From an uncultured Bacteroidales bacterium (lineage in GTDB: Bacteria > Bacteroidota > Bacteroidia > Bacteroidales > F082), in NCBI GenBank assembly GCA_937906455.1, contig CALCYT010000035.1, positions 1 to 59,853 of the forward strand: a DNA stretch of 59,853 nucleotides, given 5' to 3'. Both the position numbers and the translations under genes were made by a program. A model generated the notes under the pieces. That model saw only the letters and a list, made by a program, of their open reading frames with translations, was not told the DNA's origin and did no database searches. Each line of letters starts with the position of its first letter. Position 1 is the stretch's first letter. Positions 52,687 to 59,853 of the stretch are shown piece after piece.

Positions 52687-53688
52687 ATGAGAAAATTATT
52701 TGTAGCTTTTTTGGTCATGATAGCGATGACATCATGCAACTCATTCAAAATCAAGGTGAATCTTGAAAATTCAAATGGAAAGACTGTGTATCTTCAGAGA
52801 TATGACAAAGAAGAACTGAAAACGTTGAACACGGCGGTGGCAAAAAACAACAAGGCCGTTTTCAAAGTGAAAAAAAACGACAACGTCGATGCATATCTGA
52901 TAACTATGGACAATTGGAGAAGGCCGTTGACGGTTTTCGCTGATAATCAGGATGTTAAGATTACAGGCGACTGCCAAAAGTATAACGAAATAAAGATAGC
53001 GGCATCGGAAATGCAGGAAAAACTCGACAATTTCATGAAAGAGGCATCGGAACTTGAAGACGAAAAAGAGCTTTATTATTTTGTGCTCGACTACATGAAA
53101 ACCAATACTGACAATCCGACAGGTTTTTATGCTTTGTACCGTTACAAATGGGCTTTCAGCGAAATTGACATGAAGAGGTATCTGGATTTTGTCCCAAAAG
53201 AAGTTGAAAGTGGATATAAATATTTAATTATCGATTATGTAAAAGCTATACAGAGAACAAATCCAGGCCAGATGTACATCGACTTCACACAAAAAGACGT
53301 GAATGGTCATGACTTCACAATGTCGAGTTTTATTGGCAAGGCGAAAGTCATCATTCTCGACTTTTGGGCATCATGGTGTCCCGACTGCCGCAAGGAGAAC
53401 CCCCAACTCGTCAAAGTTTATAACAAATACAAAGACAAGGGTTTAGACATCGTCAGCGTGTCGCTCGACACCGACGAAAACGCCTGGAAAAAAGGTATCG
53501 CCGACGACAACCTCTCTTGGATGAATCATGTCTCCGACCTCAAAGGATGGAACAACGCGGTGGCAAACCAATATACCATAGCATTCATCCCACAAAATCT
53601 GATTCTCGACCAAAATGGCAAAATTATCGAAAAAAACCTGCCAATGGAGAAAATGGACGAGTTTCTTAGTGGATTCTTAAAAAAATAA
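52687..53688 (+). CDS. TlpA-like thioredoxin-fold lipoprotein (DUF4369-type N-terminus)
   Basis: This 333-residue protein has a lipoprotein signal (IAMTSC, Cys17). The N-terminal domain resembles DUF4369 (KTVYLQRYDKEELKTL) and the C-terminal thioredoxin-like domain (about 200-333) has the active site WCPDC (C231, C234). It would act as a periplasmic thiol-disulfide reductase. It follows mreD by four bases, where penicillin-binding protein 2 would often be found, and may be part of the same transcript. Confidence 0.88.
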   Translation: MRKLFVAFLVMIAMTSCNSFKIKVNLENSNGKTVYLQRYDKEELKTLNTAVAKNNKAVFKVKKNDNVDAYLITMDNWRRPLTVFADNQDVKITGDCQKYNEIKIAASEMQEKLDNFMKEASELEDEKELYYFVLDYMKTNTDNPTGFYALYRYKWAFSEIDMKRYLDFVPKEVESGYKYLIIDYVKAIQRTNPGQMYIDFTQKDVNGHDFTMSSFIGKAKVIILDFWASWCPDCRKENPQLVKVYNKYKDKGLDIVSVSLDTDENAWKKGIADDNLSWMNHVSDLKGWNNAVANQYTIAFIPQNLILDQNGKIIEKNLPMEKMDEFLSGFLKK

Positions 53689-53818
53689 ATACTATACGAA
53701 ATTGACAACAATACAATTCAAATAGTAAAAAATTTTACGGCGCGCATGCAGCAAAACATAATTTTTTTCGTTAGTGATATGAAATGGTTACGAAACGAAA
53801 TAAATTAAAATATTGAAT

Positions 53819-54607
53819 ATGAAGAGATTAACACTTTTAACCGCTATTTTGCTTCTTGTGACGGCGAACATTTTCGCCCAAAGCACGTCAAAGACGATAA
53901 TCATCAAAGAAAACGATGACAGTAACGAAAAAATTACCATCGTGGAAAGGATTTTCAGCAGCAAGCTTCACCAGACTCTTCCCGACTGGTACTACGGTGC
54001 TCTGAACATGAACTGCAGCACCTTCGGTCCCGAGGCTCAAATCCCGCTGCGCTCGTCATCGTTTGAATGGGGTACGTATAACCAGAAGACCATTTTCTGC
54101 ACCGCCGACAATCATTTCGGGATGTCGTGGGGTCTTGGTATCAGCAACAGCTACAACTTTTTCGCGCACGACATGGTTTTGAGGGAAGACAACGACGGCA
54201 AGGCTTGCTTCCAGACGCTCAACGCCTACTCTTCTGAACACGGCAACGGTCTCGTCACCAACTATGCCCACCGTTCTTTCTTGCGTTATTGGAGTTTGCG
54301 ATTACCGGTACAGCTGCATTTTCAGTGCAGCGTCAACAATACACCTGTAGCATTGGCAGCCGGTATTGAGGCCGAGTGGCGTTTTGGAGTGCGTTCGTTT
54401 GCGAGATATGGCGGCTCAAAGCACACCATCACCAAAAGCCTCGACTACAGTCCGGTTGGGTTTAACGCCGTATTCTCAGCCTCGGGAGGCAACTTCGACA
54501 TCTTCATGAGATTCGGTCTCACCGATTTCCTCATGGTAAGAGACATGACAGGCGACATGACCGACCTTTACCAGATGATGATAGGATTCGGATTTAATTT
54601 TGACTAA
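53819..54607 (+). CDS. Putative outer-membrane beta-barrel protein
   Basis: This 262-residue protein has a signal peptide (MKRLTLLTAILLLVTANIFAQ). Alternating aromatic strands follow (GMSWGLGISNSYNF, RYWSLRLPVQLHF, FDIFMRFGLTDFLMV) and the C-terminus ends in Phe-Asn-Phe-Asp, as in small porin-like barrels (PorT/OmpW-like size). The start is the ATG at 53819; the TTG six bases earlier is less likely. No specific family was recognised. Confidence 0.65.
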   Translation: MKRLTLLTAILLLVTANIFAQSTSKTIIIKENDDSNEKITIVERIFSSKLHQTLPDWYYGALNMNCSTFGPEAQIPLRSSSFEWGTYNQKTIFCTADNHFGMSWGLGISNSYNFFAHDMVLREDNDGKACFQTLNAYSSEHGNGLVTNYAHRSFLRYWSLRLPVQLHFQCSVNNTPVALAAGIEAEWRFGVRSFARYGGSKHTITKSLDYSPVGFNAVFSASGGNFDIFMRFGLTDFLMVRDMTGDMTDLYQMMIGFGFNFD

Positions 54608-54633
54608 AATAGTCATCTTACGAAAAAAATGTT

Positions 54634-54641
54634 TATCTTTG
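54634..54641 (+). promoter_or_regulatory. Promoter -7 box of meaB, implying a leaderless mRNA
   Basis: TATCTTTG ends at 54641 and the ATG is at 54646. Since transcription normally begins about five to seven bases after the box, the transcript would start at or just next to the start codon. Confidence 0.6.
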
Positions 54642-54645
54642 CCAC

Positions 54646-55752
54646 ATGGTAGAGAATGAACATTTTGAGAATCAGCAGCACGAATGGGAGTCTGCGTTGC
54701 AGGTCACAGGCACCGACGAGCCTGCGGTGCAAGTAAACCCTAAAGCACTTGAGCATCTGATGGTTAGCCGTCAGAAGGTGCTTCCTTTGAGAGAATATGT
54801 TGACGGCATCCTTGCCGGCGACATCACGGTGTTGAGCAAGGCCATCACGCTGGTGGAAAGCTCGTTGTCTGAGCACCAGAGACTCGCCCGGGAAATCATA
54901 GCGGAGTGCGTCCCGCACAGCGGCAAGGCTCTGCGTTTGGGCATCACTGGAGTGCCCGGAGCAGGGAAGAGCACCTTCATCGAGGCACTCGGCATGGAGC
55001 TGTGCCGTCAGGACAAACGTGTGGCGGTGCTCGCCATCGACCCAAGCTCACAACGCTCCAAAGGCTCTATTTTGGGCGACAAGACCAGGATGGAGGAGCT
55101 CTCGCAGCAGCGCAACGCATACATCAGGCCGTCGGCATCGGCAGGCACTTTGGGCGGAGTGGCGCGTAAGACACGCGAGGCGATAATACTCTGCGAGGCG
55201 GCAGGCTTCGACACTATTTTCGTGGAGACCGTGGGAGTGGGACAAAGCGAGACAGCCGTCTATTCCATGGTCGATTACTTCCTTCTGCTCCTCATCGGCG
55301 GGGCAGGCGACGAGTTGCAGGGCATCAAACGAGGCATCATGGAGATGGCCGACGGCATCGTCGTCAACAAAGCTGACGGCGACAACGTGAACCGCGCCAA
55401 CAGAGCCGCCGCCGAGATTCGCAACGCCGTGCATCTGTTCCCTCCCTCAGAATCGGGGCAACCCGTCAACGTCACCACATGCTCGTCCCTGACACACTAC
55501 AACGTGCCGGAGGTGTGGGATATGGTGCTCACTCACGTCGAAAACATCAGAAAATCAGGATATCTTGAAGAAAAACGCGCCCGCCAGGACGTGCAGATGA
55601 TGCTCGACACCATAGAAAACACCCTGAAATCGAACTTCTATGAGAACACCCGCGTGAAAGATATGCTCAAACTCATTGAAAATGACGTGGAAAACAAGAG
55701 GATGAGCGCATACGAGGGGGCGAGGAGGCTGATAGAACTCTATCAACACTAA
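54646..55752 (+). CDS. meaB: Methylmalonyl-CoA mutase-associated GTPase MeaB
   Basis: This 368-residue G3E/ArgK-type GTPase protects and loads B12-dependent methylmalonyl-CoA mutase, used in the succinate-propionate route of Bacteroidota. The P-loop GVPGAGKST (102-110), IDPSSQRSKGSILGDKTRM, ETVGVGQSE and G4 NKAD (241-244) are intact. The mutase genes are not in the window. The start is unusual: the promoter lies immediately in front, so either the mRNA is leaderless or a later codon is used. Confidence 0.94.
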   Translation: MVENEHFENQQHEWESALQVTGTDEPAVQVNPKALEHLMVSRQKVLPLREYVDGILAGDITVLSKAITLVESSLSEHQRLAREIIAECVPHSGKALRLGITGVPGAGKSTFIEALGMELCRQDKRVAVLAIDPSSQRSKGSILGDKTRMEELSQQRNAYIRPSASAGTLGGVARKTREAIILCEAAGFDTIFVETVGVGQSETAVYSMVDYFLLLLIGGAGDELQGIKRGIMEMADGIVVNKADGDNVNRANRAAAEIRNAVHLFPPSESGQPVNVTTCSSLTHYNVPEVWDMVLTHVENIRKSGYLEEKRARQDVQMMLDTIENTLKSNFYENTRVKDMLKLIENDVENKRMSAYEGARRLIELYQH

Positions 55753-55768
55753 GCCTTAACCACCTTAA

Positions 55769-55871
55769 GCGGCTGCATTAACCGCATTAACGGCATTAAC
55801 GGCATTAACGGCATTAATGGCATTAACGGCATTAACGGCATTAATGGCATTAATGGTATTAATGCAGCCGC
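55769..55871. repeat. 9-bp minisatellite inside a 13-bp inverted repeat
   Basis: Nine units of the type YGGCATTAA (55782-55862) overlap a pair of perfect 13-base arms, GCGGCTGCATTAA (55769-55781) and TTAATGCAGCCGC (55859-55871). The element lies between meaB and glnA. It could form one long hairpin or vary in unit number. Confidence 0.9.
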
Positions 55872-55941
55872 AGTTTATACCCCCAAAGTCTAATTGTTGA
55901 AAAAATGTTGAAAAAATTGTCGGGCGAATGTTTTTTTGTCA

Positions 55942-55949
55942 TACCTTTG
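55942..55949 (+). promoter_or_regulatory. Promoter -7 box of glnA
   Basis: TACCTTTG matches TAnnTTTG; a TTG at 55917-55919 is a weak -33 candidate. The leader to the start at 56010 is about 55 bases. Confidence 0.6.
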
Positions 55950-56009
55950 CAAGTCCAAACTATGTTGTAAATATTTTTTTGAATATATAAAAATTTTGCA
56001 AATCTTATC

Positions 56010-57521
56010 ATGGACGCTAAAATTCAAATGAATCCCAATGAGTTGGTTCGTTACTTGCAGAAACCGGCTCAAGAGTTTACAAAACAAGACATTATCCGCT
56101 ATTGTGTGGATAACAGAGTAGAATTTGTTAATTTCCACTATTGTGGATGGGACGGACGTCTCAAAACGCTTAACTTCGTCATCCACAGCCTTGAGCATCT
56201 CGACAGCATTCTCTCGGCCGGGGAGCGTGTTGACGGATCCAGTCTCTTTCCGTTTATCGAAGCGGGAAAGAGCGACCTTTATGTGATGCCGAAGTTCAGG
56301 ACGGCCTTCCGCAATCCTTTCACTGACGTACCGACTGTTGACATCCTCTGCTCTTTCTACAACCGTGACGGTGAGCCTTATGAAAGCTCGCCGGAATACA
56401 TCCTTCACAAGGCGCACAAGGTGTTTCAAGAAACGACAGGACTCAAGATGGAGACAATGGGCGAACTCGAGTATTACATCATAGCCCCGGATGAGGAGAT
56501 GTATGAGGTCCCTGACCAGAAAGGCTATCATGAGAGTGCCCCGTTCAATAAATTCACCGACTACCGTGTGGAGGCCATGCGTCTCATCGCACAGGCGGGC
56601 GGACTTATAAAATACGGCCACTCGGAAGTGGGCAATTTCACTAAAGACGGCAAGATTTACGAGCAAAACGAGATAGAGTTCTTGCCCACAAACATTGAGG
56701 ATGCCGCCGACCAGCTCATTGTGGCTAAGTGGATTATGCGCCAGCTGGCATATCGGTATGGCGTCACCATCACCTTTGCGCCGAAAATCACCGTGGGCAA
56801 AGCCGGAAGCGGACTGCATGTGCACTGCAAATTCACCAAAGACGGCAAGTCGGTGATGGTGAAAGACGGTCAGCTCACCGACTACGCCAAGAAAGCCATA
56901 GCAGGATATATGATGGCAGGCACCTCGTTGCCGGCGTTTGGCAATCCTAACCCATTGTCATTCATGAGGTTAGTGCCTCATCAGGAGGCTCCGACATCAT
57001 TATGCTGGTCGTTCTCCAACAGAAGTGCCTTGGTGCGTGTGCCGCTTGGCTGGATTAACAACGGCAAAGACATGTTATCCGATGCCAACCCGATAGAAGA
57101 GCCTTCAAACCGTGACTTCAGCGACAAGCAGACGTTTGAGTGGCGTGCCTCCGACGGATGCGCCGACCTCTATCTGCTCATGGCGGCCTTGTGCGCCGCG
57201 GCACGCTATGGCATGGAACAGCCCGACTCCCTCAAGGTGGCGGAGAAGACATACGTGGGACTCGGCGTCAACATCCACGACGACAAGAACAAAGCCGTGG
57301 CCGAAGCACTCGAACAGCTGCCCGACTCGTGCGAGAGAGCAGCGGAAGAACTCGAAAAAGACAGAGACATATACACAGCAAAGGGAGTGTTTTCTGACAA
57401 TATCATCGATTACCTCATCAGTTACCTGAAAAAATTCAACGACGCCAATCTGCGCGCGGAAATAGGCGACGATGAGGAAAAAATCATGAAACTTGTGAAA
57501 GAAAATATCCATGTTGGATAA
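56010..57521 (+). CDS. glnA: Type I glutamine synthetase
   Basis: This 503-residue enzyme makes glutamine from glutamate and ammonia. It shows the GS beta-grasp domain (FVNFHYCGWDGRLKTLNF), the ATP and metal site (GELEYYIIAPDEEMYE, SGLHVHCKFTKDGKS) and NRSALVRVP. It belongs to the GSI family, not the large GSIII form also common in this phylum. The adenylylation-site region is not clearly present. It has its own promoter and is the main nitrogen-assimilation gene here. Confidence 0.93.
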   Translation: MDAKIQMNPNELVRYLQKPAQEFTKQDIIRYCVDNRVEFVNFHYCGWDGRLKTLNFVIHSLEHLDSILSAGERVDGSSLFPFIEAGKSDLYVMPKFRTAFRNPFTDVPTVDILCSFYNRDGEPYESSPEYILHKAHKVFQETTGLKMETMGELEYYIIAPDEEMYEVPDQKGYHESAPFNKFTDYRVEAMRLIAQAGGLIKYGHSEVGNFTKDGKIYEQNEIEFLPTNIEDAADQLIVAKWIMRQLAYRYGVTITFAPKITVGKAGSGLHVHCKFTKDGKSVMVKDGQLTDYAKKAIAGYMMAGTSLPAFGNPNPLSFMRLVPHQEAPTSLCWSFSNRSALVRVPLGWINNGKDMLSDANPIEEPSNRDFSDKQTFEWRASDGCADLYLLMAALCAAARYGMEQPDSLKVAEKTYVGLGVNIHDDKNKAVAEALEQLPDSCERAAEELEKDRDIYTAKGVFSDNIIDYLISYLKKFNDANLRAEIGDDEEKIMKLVKENIHVG

Positions 57522-57582
57522 AAAAATGCAGGTCTGTTGATATTTTTTTGAAAAAAAATTCACTTGATTAAAAAAAATATAG

Positions 57583-57590
57583 TATATTTG
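57583..57590 (+). promoter_or_regulatory. Promoter -7 box of the large surface protein gene
   Basis: TATATTTG fits TAnnTTTG and lies 84 bases before the start codon at 57675, giving an AT-rich leader of about 80 bases. Confidence 0.6.
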
Positions 57591-57674
57591 CGGGTTAAAA
57601 ACTGTAAATAAGGTTCGAAGAAACTTTGAAATAGACAATTAAATTAACAATTTTATTAACAAAATCATTAAATT

Positions 57675-59853
57675 ATGAGTAAAAAACTTATTCTCTTTTT
57701 GATGGTGCTCTTATTCGGAAGCACAAGCTTCCTAAGGGCAGAAGAAGTGCAGATAGGTGAAGGTACGACTACCAACTCCTATCTCCCAAGCTACTCGTAT
57801 TACAACTATTCGCTGACACAGCAGATTTACACTGCTGATGAGATCGGATTTGGTGCGGGTACAATTACAAGCATCGCTTTTTACAACGGTGGTTCGGACA
57901 GAACTCGTAACTACGATGTTTACATGGTGAACACAACCAAAGAAGCGTTCGACGACAACTTTGATTGGGTTCCTATGACAGGGACACCTTTGTTCTCGGG
58001 CGATGTGACGATGGTTGCCGGTGAATGGACAACCATCACTTTGGAGACTCCATTTGAGTACGACGGAACAAATCTGCTCGTTTGCATGGACGACAACACA
58101 GGTGGTTGGCAAAGTGGTATGAGTTGCTATGTGTTTGAAACGGAAGCTATGCAGGCTCTGCGTGTTTACAGCGATGGCACCAACTACGATCCTACAAATC
58201 CATCAAGCTATAGTGGAACAACGATGGATGTTAAGAACCAGATAGTTCTTAATTTTGAAAGCTCAACACCTGTCATTCCTCCGGCGCCAGATGAGTGGAA
58301 CCCGGATCCGACAGCAGCTCTTACAACACTTGAGCTGATTTCTCCTGAGCACATGGCACAGAATGTCGCCAACCCGGTGGTGCTTATCTGGAACACCGAT
58401 GAAAACGCTGTTGAATACAAAGTGGAATTCGGTACTACCTATCCTCCGGCGACAGTCGTTGACTGGGATACCATCACGACTGAGAACGTGAACTACTACA
58501 TCGCAGGTAACCTCGATGTCAACACACGTTACTTCTGGAGAGTCTCTATCAGAAACAACAACAACACACTTGTCAGCCCTCTGTACAACTTCATCACCAA
58601 GATGGATGTTCCTACAAACGTCCAGCTCACGGAGACAGAGATTTTCGAGGGTGAGACAACAGTGGTGAAATGGAAAGGCGGCCAATCAGGCAGCGGTTTC
58701 ACCGGTGAATTGACAGTGGCTGAAGGCACAGCGACAAGCGGTTACAACCCTGTTTATGGTCTTTGGGTAGATGACTACACAAGATCAGAGTCAATCTATC
58801 CTGCTGAGATGATTGAGGAGATGAATGGTGGCGCGATCACATCAGTGAAATTCTATATCGCTCAACCGGCAGGCGCAGCATGGGCACCGGCTGTGTTTAA
58901 TGTTTATTTGACAGAAGTCGCCGATGCAACACTGTCGTCATACGTCACATCAGCCAATGCTGAGATTGTTTACACAGGCGCATTGGACGGCACAGGCTCA
59001 GAAATGGTCATCAACTTCGACACACCTTATATATATAATGGTGGCAACCTGCTCTTCGGTATCGAGGAAACAACAGTAGGTACATATAAGTCATGCTATT
59101 TCTATGGCATTGAGTCAACAAGTAGCTCAGCTTACGGCTACAGCTCAGCGTCAGTTGCAAACGTTCCGTTTAACTCCAGCTCATTCTTGCCTCAGGTGAC
59201 ATTCACATGCGGCGGCAAATCAGAACCTGACCGCTCGCTTGTTGGTTACAACGTCTATGTTGACAATGTGAAATACAACAATGATGTGATTACAGGCAGC
59301 CAATATGAGCTTGTGGGACTCGCCTACAACATGGAAGGCTACAACGTCAACGTGAGAGCCGTCTATAACGAAGGTGAATCAGGCAATGACACAGGCACCA
59401 ACATCGTTTATGTATCAGGCTACGGCTCAGTGTCAGGAACAGTCACAGAGCTTCTGACAGGCACACCGATTGCTGATGTCGCAGTGAGCTTCAATGGTAC
59501 AGATGAATTTGGAAACATCGTTCTTTATTCAACAACGACAAACGCCAGCGGCGCATACTCAATCGAGGGAATGGCTGTAGGTGAATACACATTGGCAAAA
59601 GCTTACAACGAGAACTATGAGCCTAACTTCGCAGACGAGCCGATTGCCGTTGTTTATAACGAGAATACAGAAGTTAACTTCACACTCCACGAGATTTACA
59701 AACCGGTTTACGGCGTTGTCGCTGAAGACTTAGGCTCTGTGGCTATGGTGCAGTGGTCGATGAACCCAATCACCGTTCCGAGCAACCCGAGCAACCCGAG
59801 CGGCAGTGATTCGTTCACCGAAGACTTCGAGGGTGGTTTGAACGGCTGGACAG
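57675..59853 (+). CDS. Large modular secreted adhesin-like protein (partial, C-terminus beyond window)
   Basis: An open frame of over 725 codons runs off the right edge. A signal peptide (MSKKLILFLMVLLFGSTSFLRA) is followed by a module (about 26-200: YTADEIGFGAGTITSIAFY) that recurs at about 355-515 (YPAEMIEEMNGGAITSVKFY). A fibronectin-III-like segment lies between them. A second linker (SLVGYNVYVDNVKY) and a carboxypeptidase-regulatory-like domain (about 590-680: GSVSGTVTELLTGTPIADV) come next. A choice-of-anchor/cleaved-adhesin segment starts at the edge (DSFTEDFEGGLNGW). The linker PSNPSNPSGS is repetitive. This architecture is that of large type IX-secreted surface proteins; the sorting signal would lie outside the window. 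Confidence 0.85.
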   Translation, partial: MSKKLILFLMVLLFGSTSFLRAEEVQIGEGTTTNSYLPSYSYYNYSLTQQIYTADEIGFGAGTITSIAFYNGGSDRTRNYDVYMVNTTKEAFDDNFDWVPMTGTPLFSGDVTMVAGEWTTITLETPFEYDGTNLLVCMDDNTGGWQSGMSCYVFETEAMQALRVYSDGTNYDPTNPSSYSGTTMDVKNQIVLNFESSTPVIPPAPDEWNPDPTAALTTLELISPEHMAQNVANPVVLIWNTDENAVEYKVEFGTTYPPATVVDWDTITTENVNYYIAGNLDVNTRYFWRVSIRNNNNTLVSPLYNFITKMDVPTNVQLTETEIFEGETTVVKWKGGQSGSGFTGELTVAEGTATSGYNPVYGLWVDDYTRSESIYPAEMIEEMNGGAITSVKFYIAQPAGAAWAPAVFNVYLTEVADATLSSYVTSANAEIVYTGALDGTGSEMVINFDTPYIYNGGNLLFGIEETTVGTYKSCYFYGIESTSSSAYGYSSASVANVPFNSSSFLPQVTFTCGGKSEPDRSLVGYNVYVDNVKYNNDVITGSQYELVGLAYNMEGYNVNVRAVYNEGESGNDTGTNIVYVSGYGSVSGTVTELLTGTPIADVAVSFNGTDEFGNIVLYSTTTNASGAYSIEGMAVGEYTLAKAYNENYEPNFADEPIAVVYNENTEVNFTLHEIYKPVYGVVAEDLGSVAMVQWSMNPITVPSNPSNPSGSDSFTEDFEGGLNGWT

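Noticed and set aside
1..59853. tRNA, rRNA, CRISPR arrays and riboswitches
   Set aside because: I looked for T-loop motifs, regularly spaced repeats and known riboswitch cores in the intergenic regions and found none that held up by eye.

Overview
The window looks like a chromosomal segment of a member of the Bacteroidota, most probably an uncultured, host-associated anaerobe of the order Bacteroidales. Four things point there. The promoters are of the phylum-specific TAnnTTTG type and turn up in front of gene after gene. Shine-Dalgarno sequences are almost absent. The gene families are typical of the group: an M64 IgA-peptidase family member, a C69 dipeptidase, DUF3098, DUF4491, the guaB/PPIase/surA cluster and a purH-mreBCD cluster. 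The window also ends in a large modular surface protein with adhesin-like and carboxypeptidase-regulatory modules. No rRNA, tRNA or CRISPR array was seen.

Positions 1-16 kb are the accessory half. The left edge holds a minus-strand operon of a Tat-type flavodoxin/ferredoxin protein, a half-length and a longer member of the ATC-hydrolase family (the last runs off the window). Then come a dead GyrI-like gene stub and bcp. A defence-type island follows: an AAA/DUF4143 ATPase gene lying between two 158-bp direct repeats, a complete type III restriction-modification pair (res, mod) whose mod gene carries a foreign-looking AT-rich specificity segment, and a three-gene array of DUF1016/YhcG nucleases, two of them broken, with a 30-bp leader repeat. 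A small membrane-protein cassette (ECF S component, DUF4491), a flavodoxin, and an rpiB-lutB operon close this half.

At 16.08-16.43 kb there is a very AT-rich, gene-free stretch with three TTATCAAC[AT] boxes. Most genes to the left read leftward and most housekeeping genes to the right read rightward, so this is a candidate replication origin.

Positions 16.6-59.8 kb are mostly core genes: cell envelope and division (ftsX, uppP, mreBCD, the outer-membrane chaperones), translation and tRNA modification (truB, queA, glyS), nucleotide synthesis (guaB, purH), recombination and repair (ruvC, recJ), cofactor, amino-acid and nitrogen metabolism (ribF, asd, glnA, meaB) and secreted proteins. Accessory insertions are few: an XRE/membrane-protein pair, a Cys-rich lipoprotein, an orphan PTS IIC and a KilA-N gene containing a perfect 30-bp palindrome.

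The most unusual genome-scale feature is a set of short-word palindromic elements in the spaces between genes. They include 8-bp-period hairpins around uppP-truB and before moxR, a 9-bp minisatellite inside a 13-bp inverted repeat before glnA, and a family with arms CGTCATTTCGA/TCGAAATGACG. Members have entered coding sequence at least twice: one interrupts a glycosyltransferase in frame, and a word repeat supplies the C-terminus of the Mod methyltransferase.
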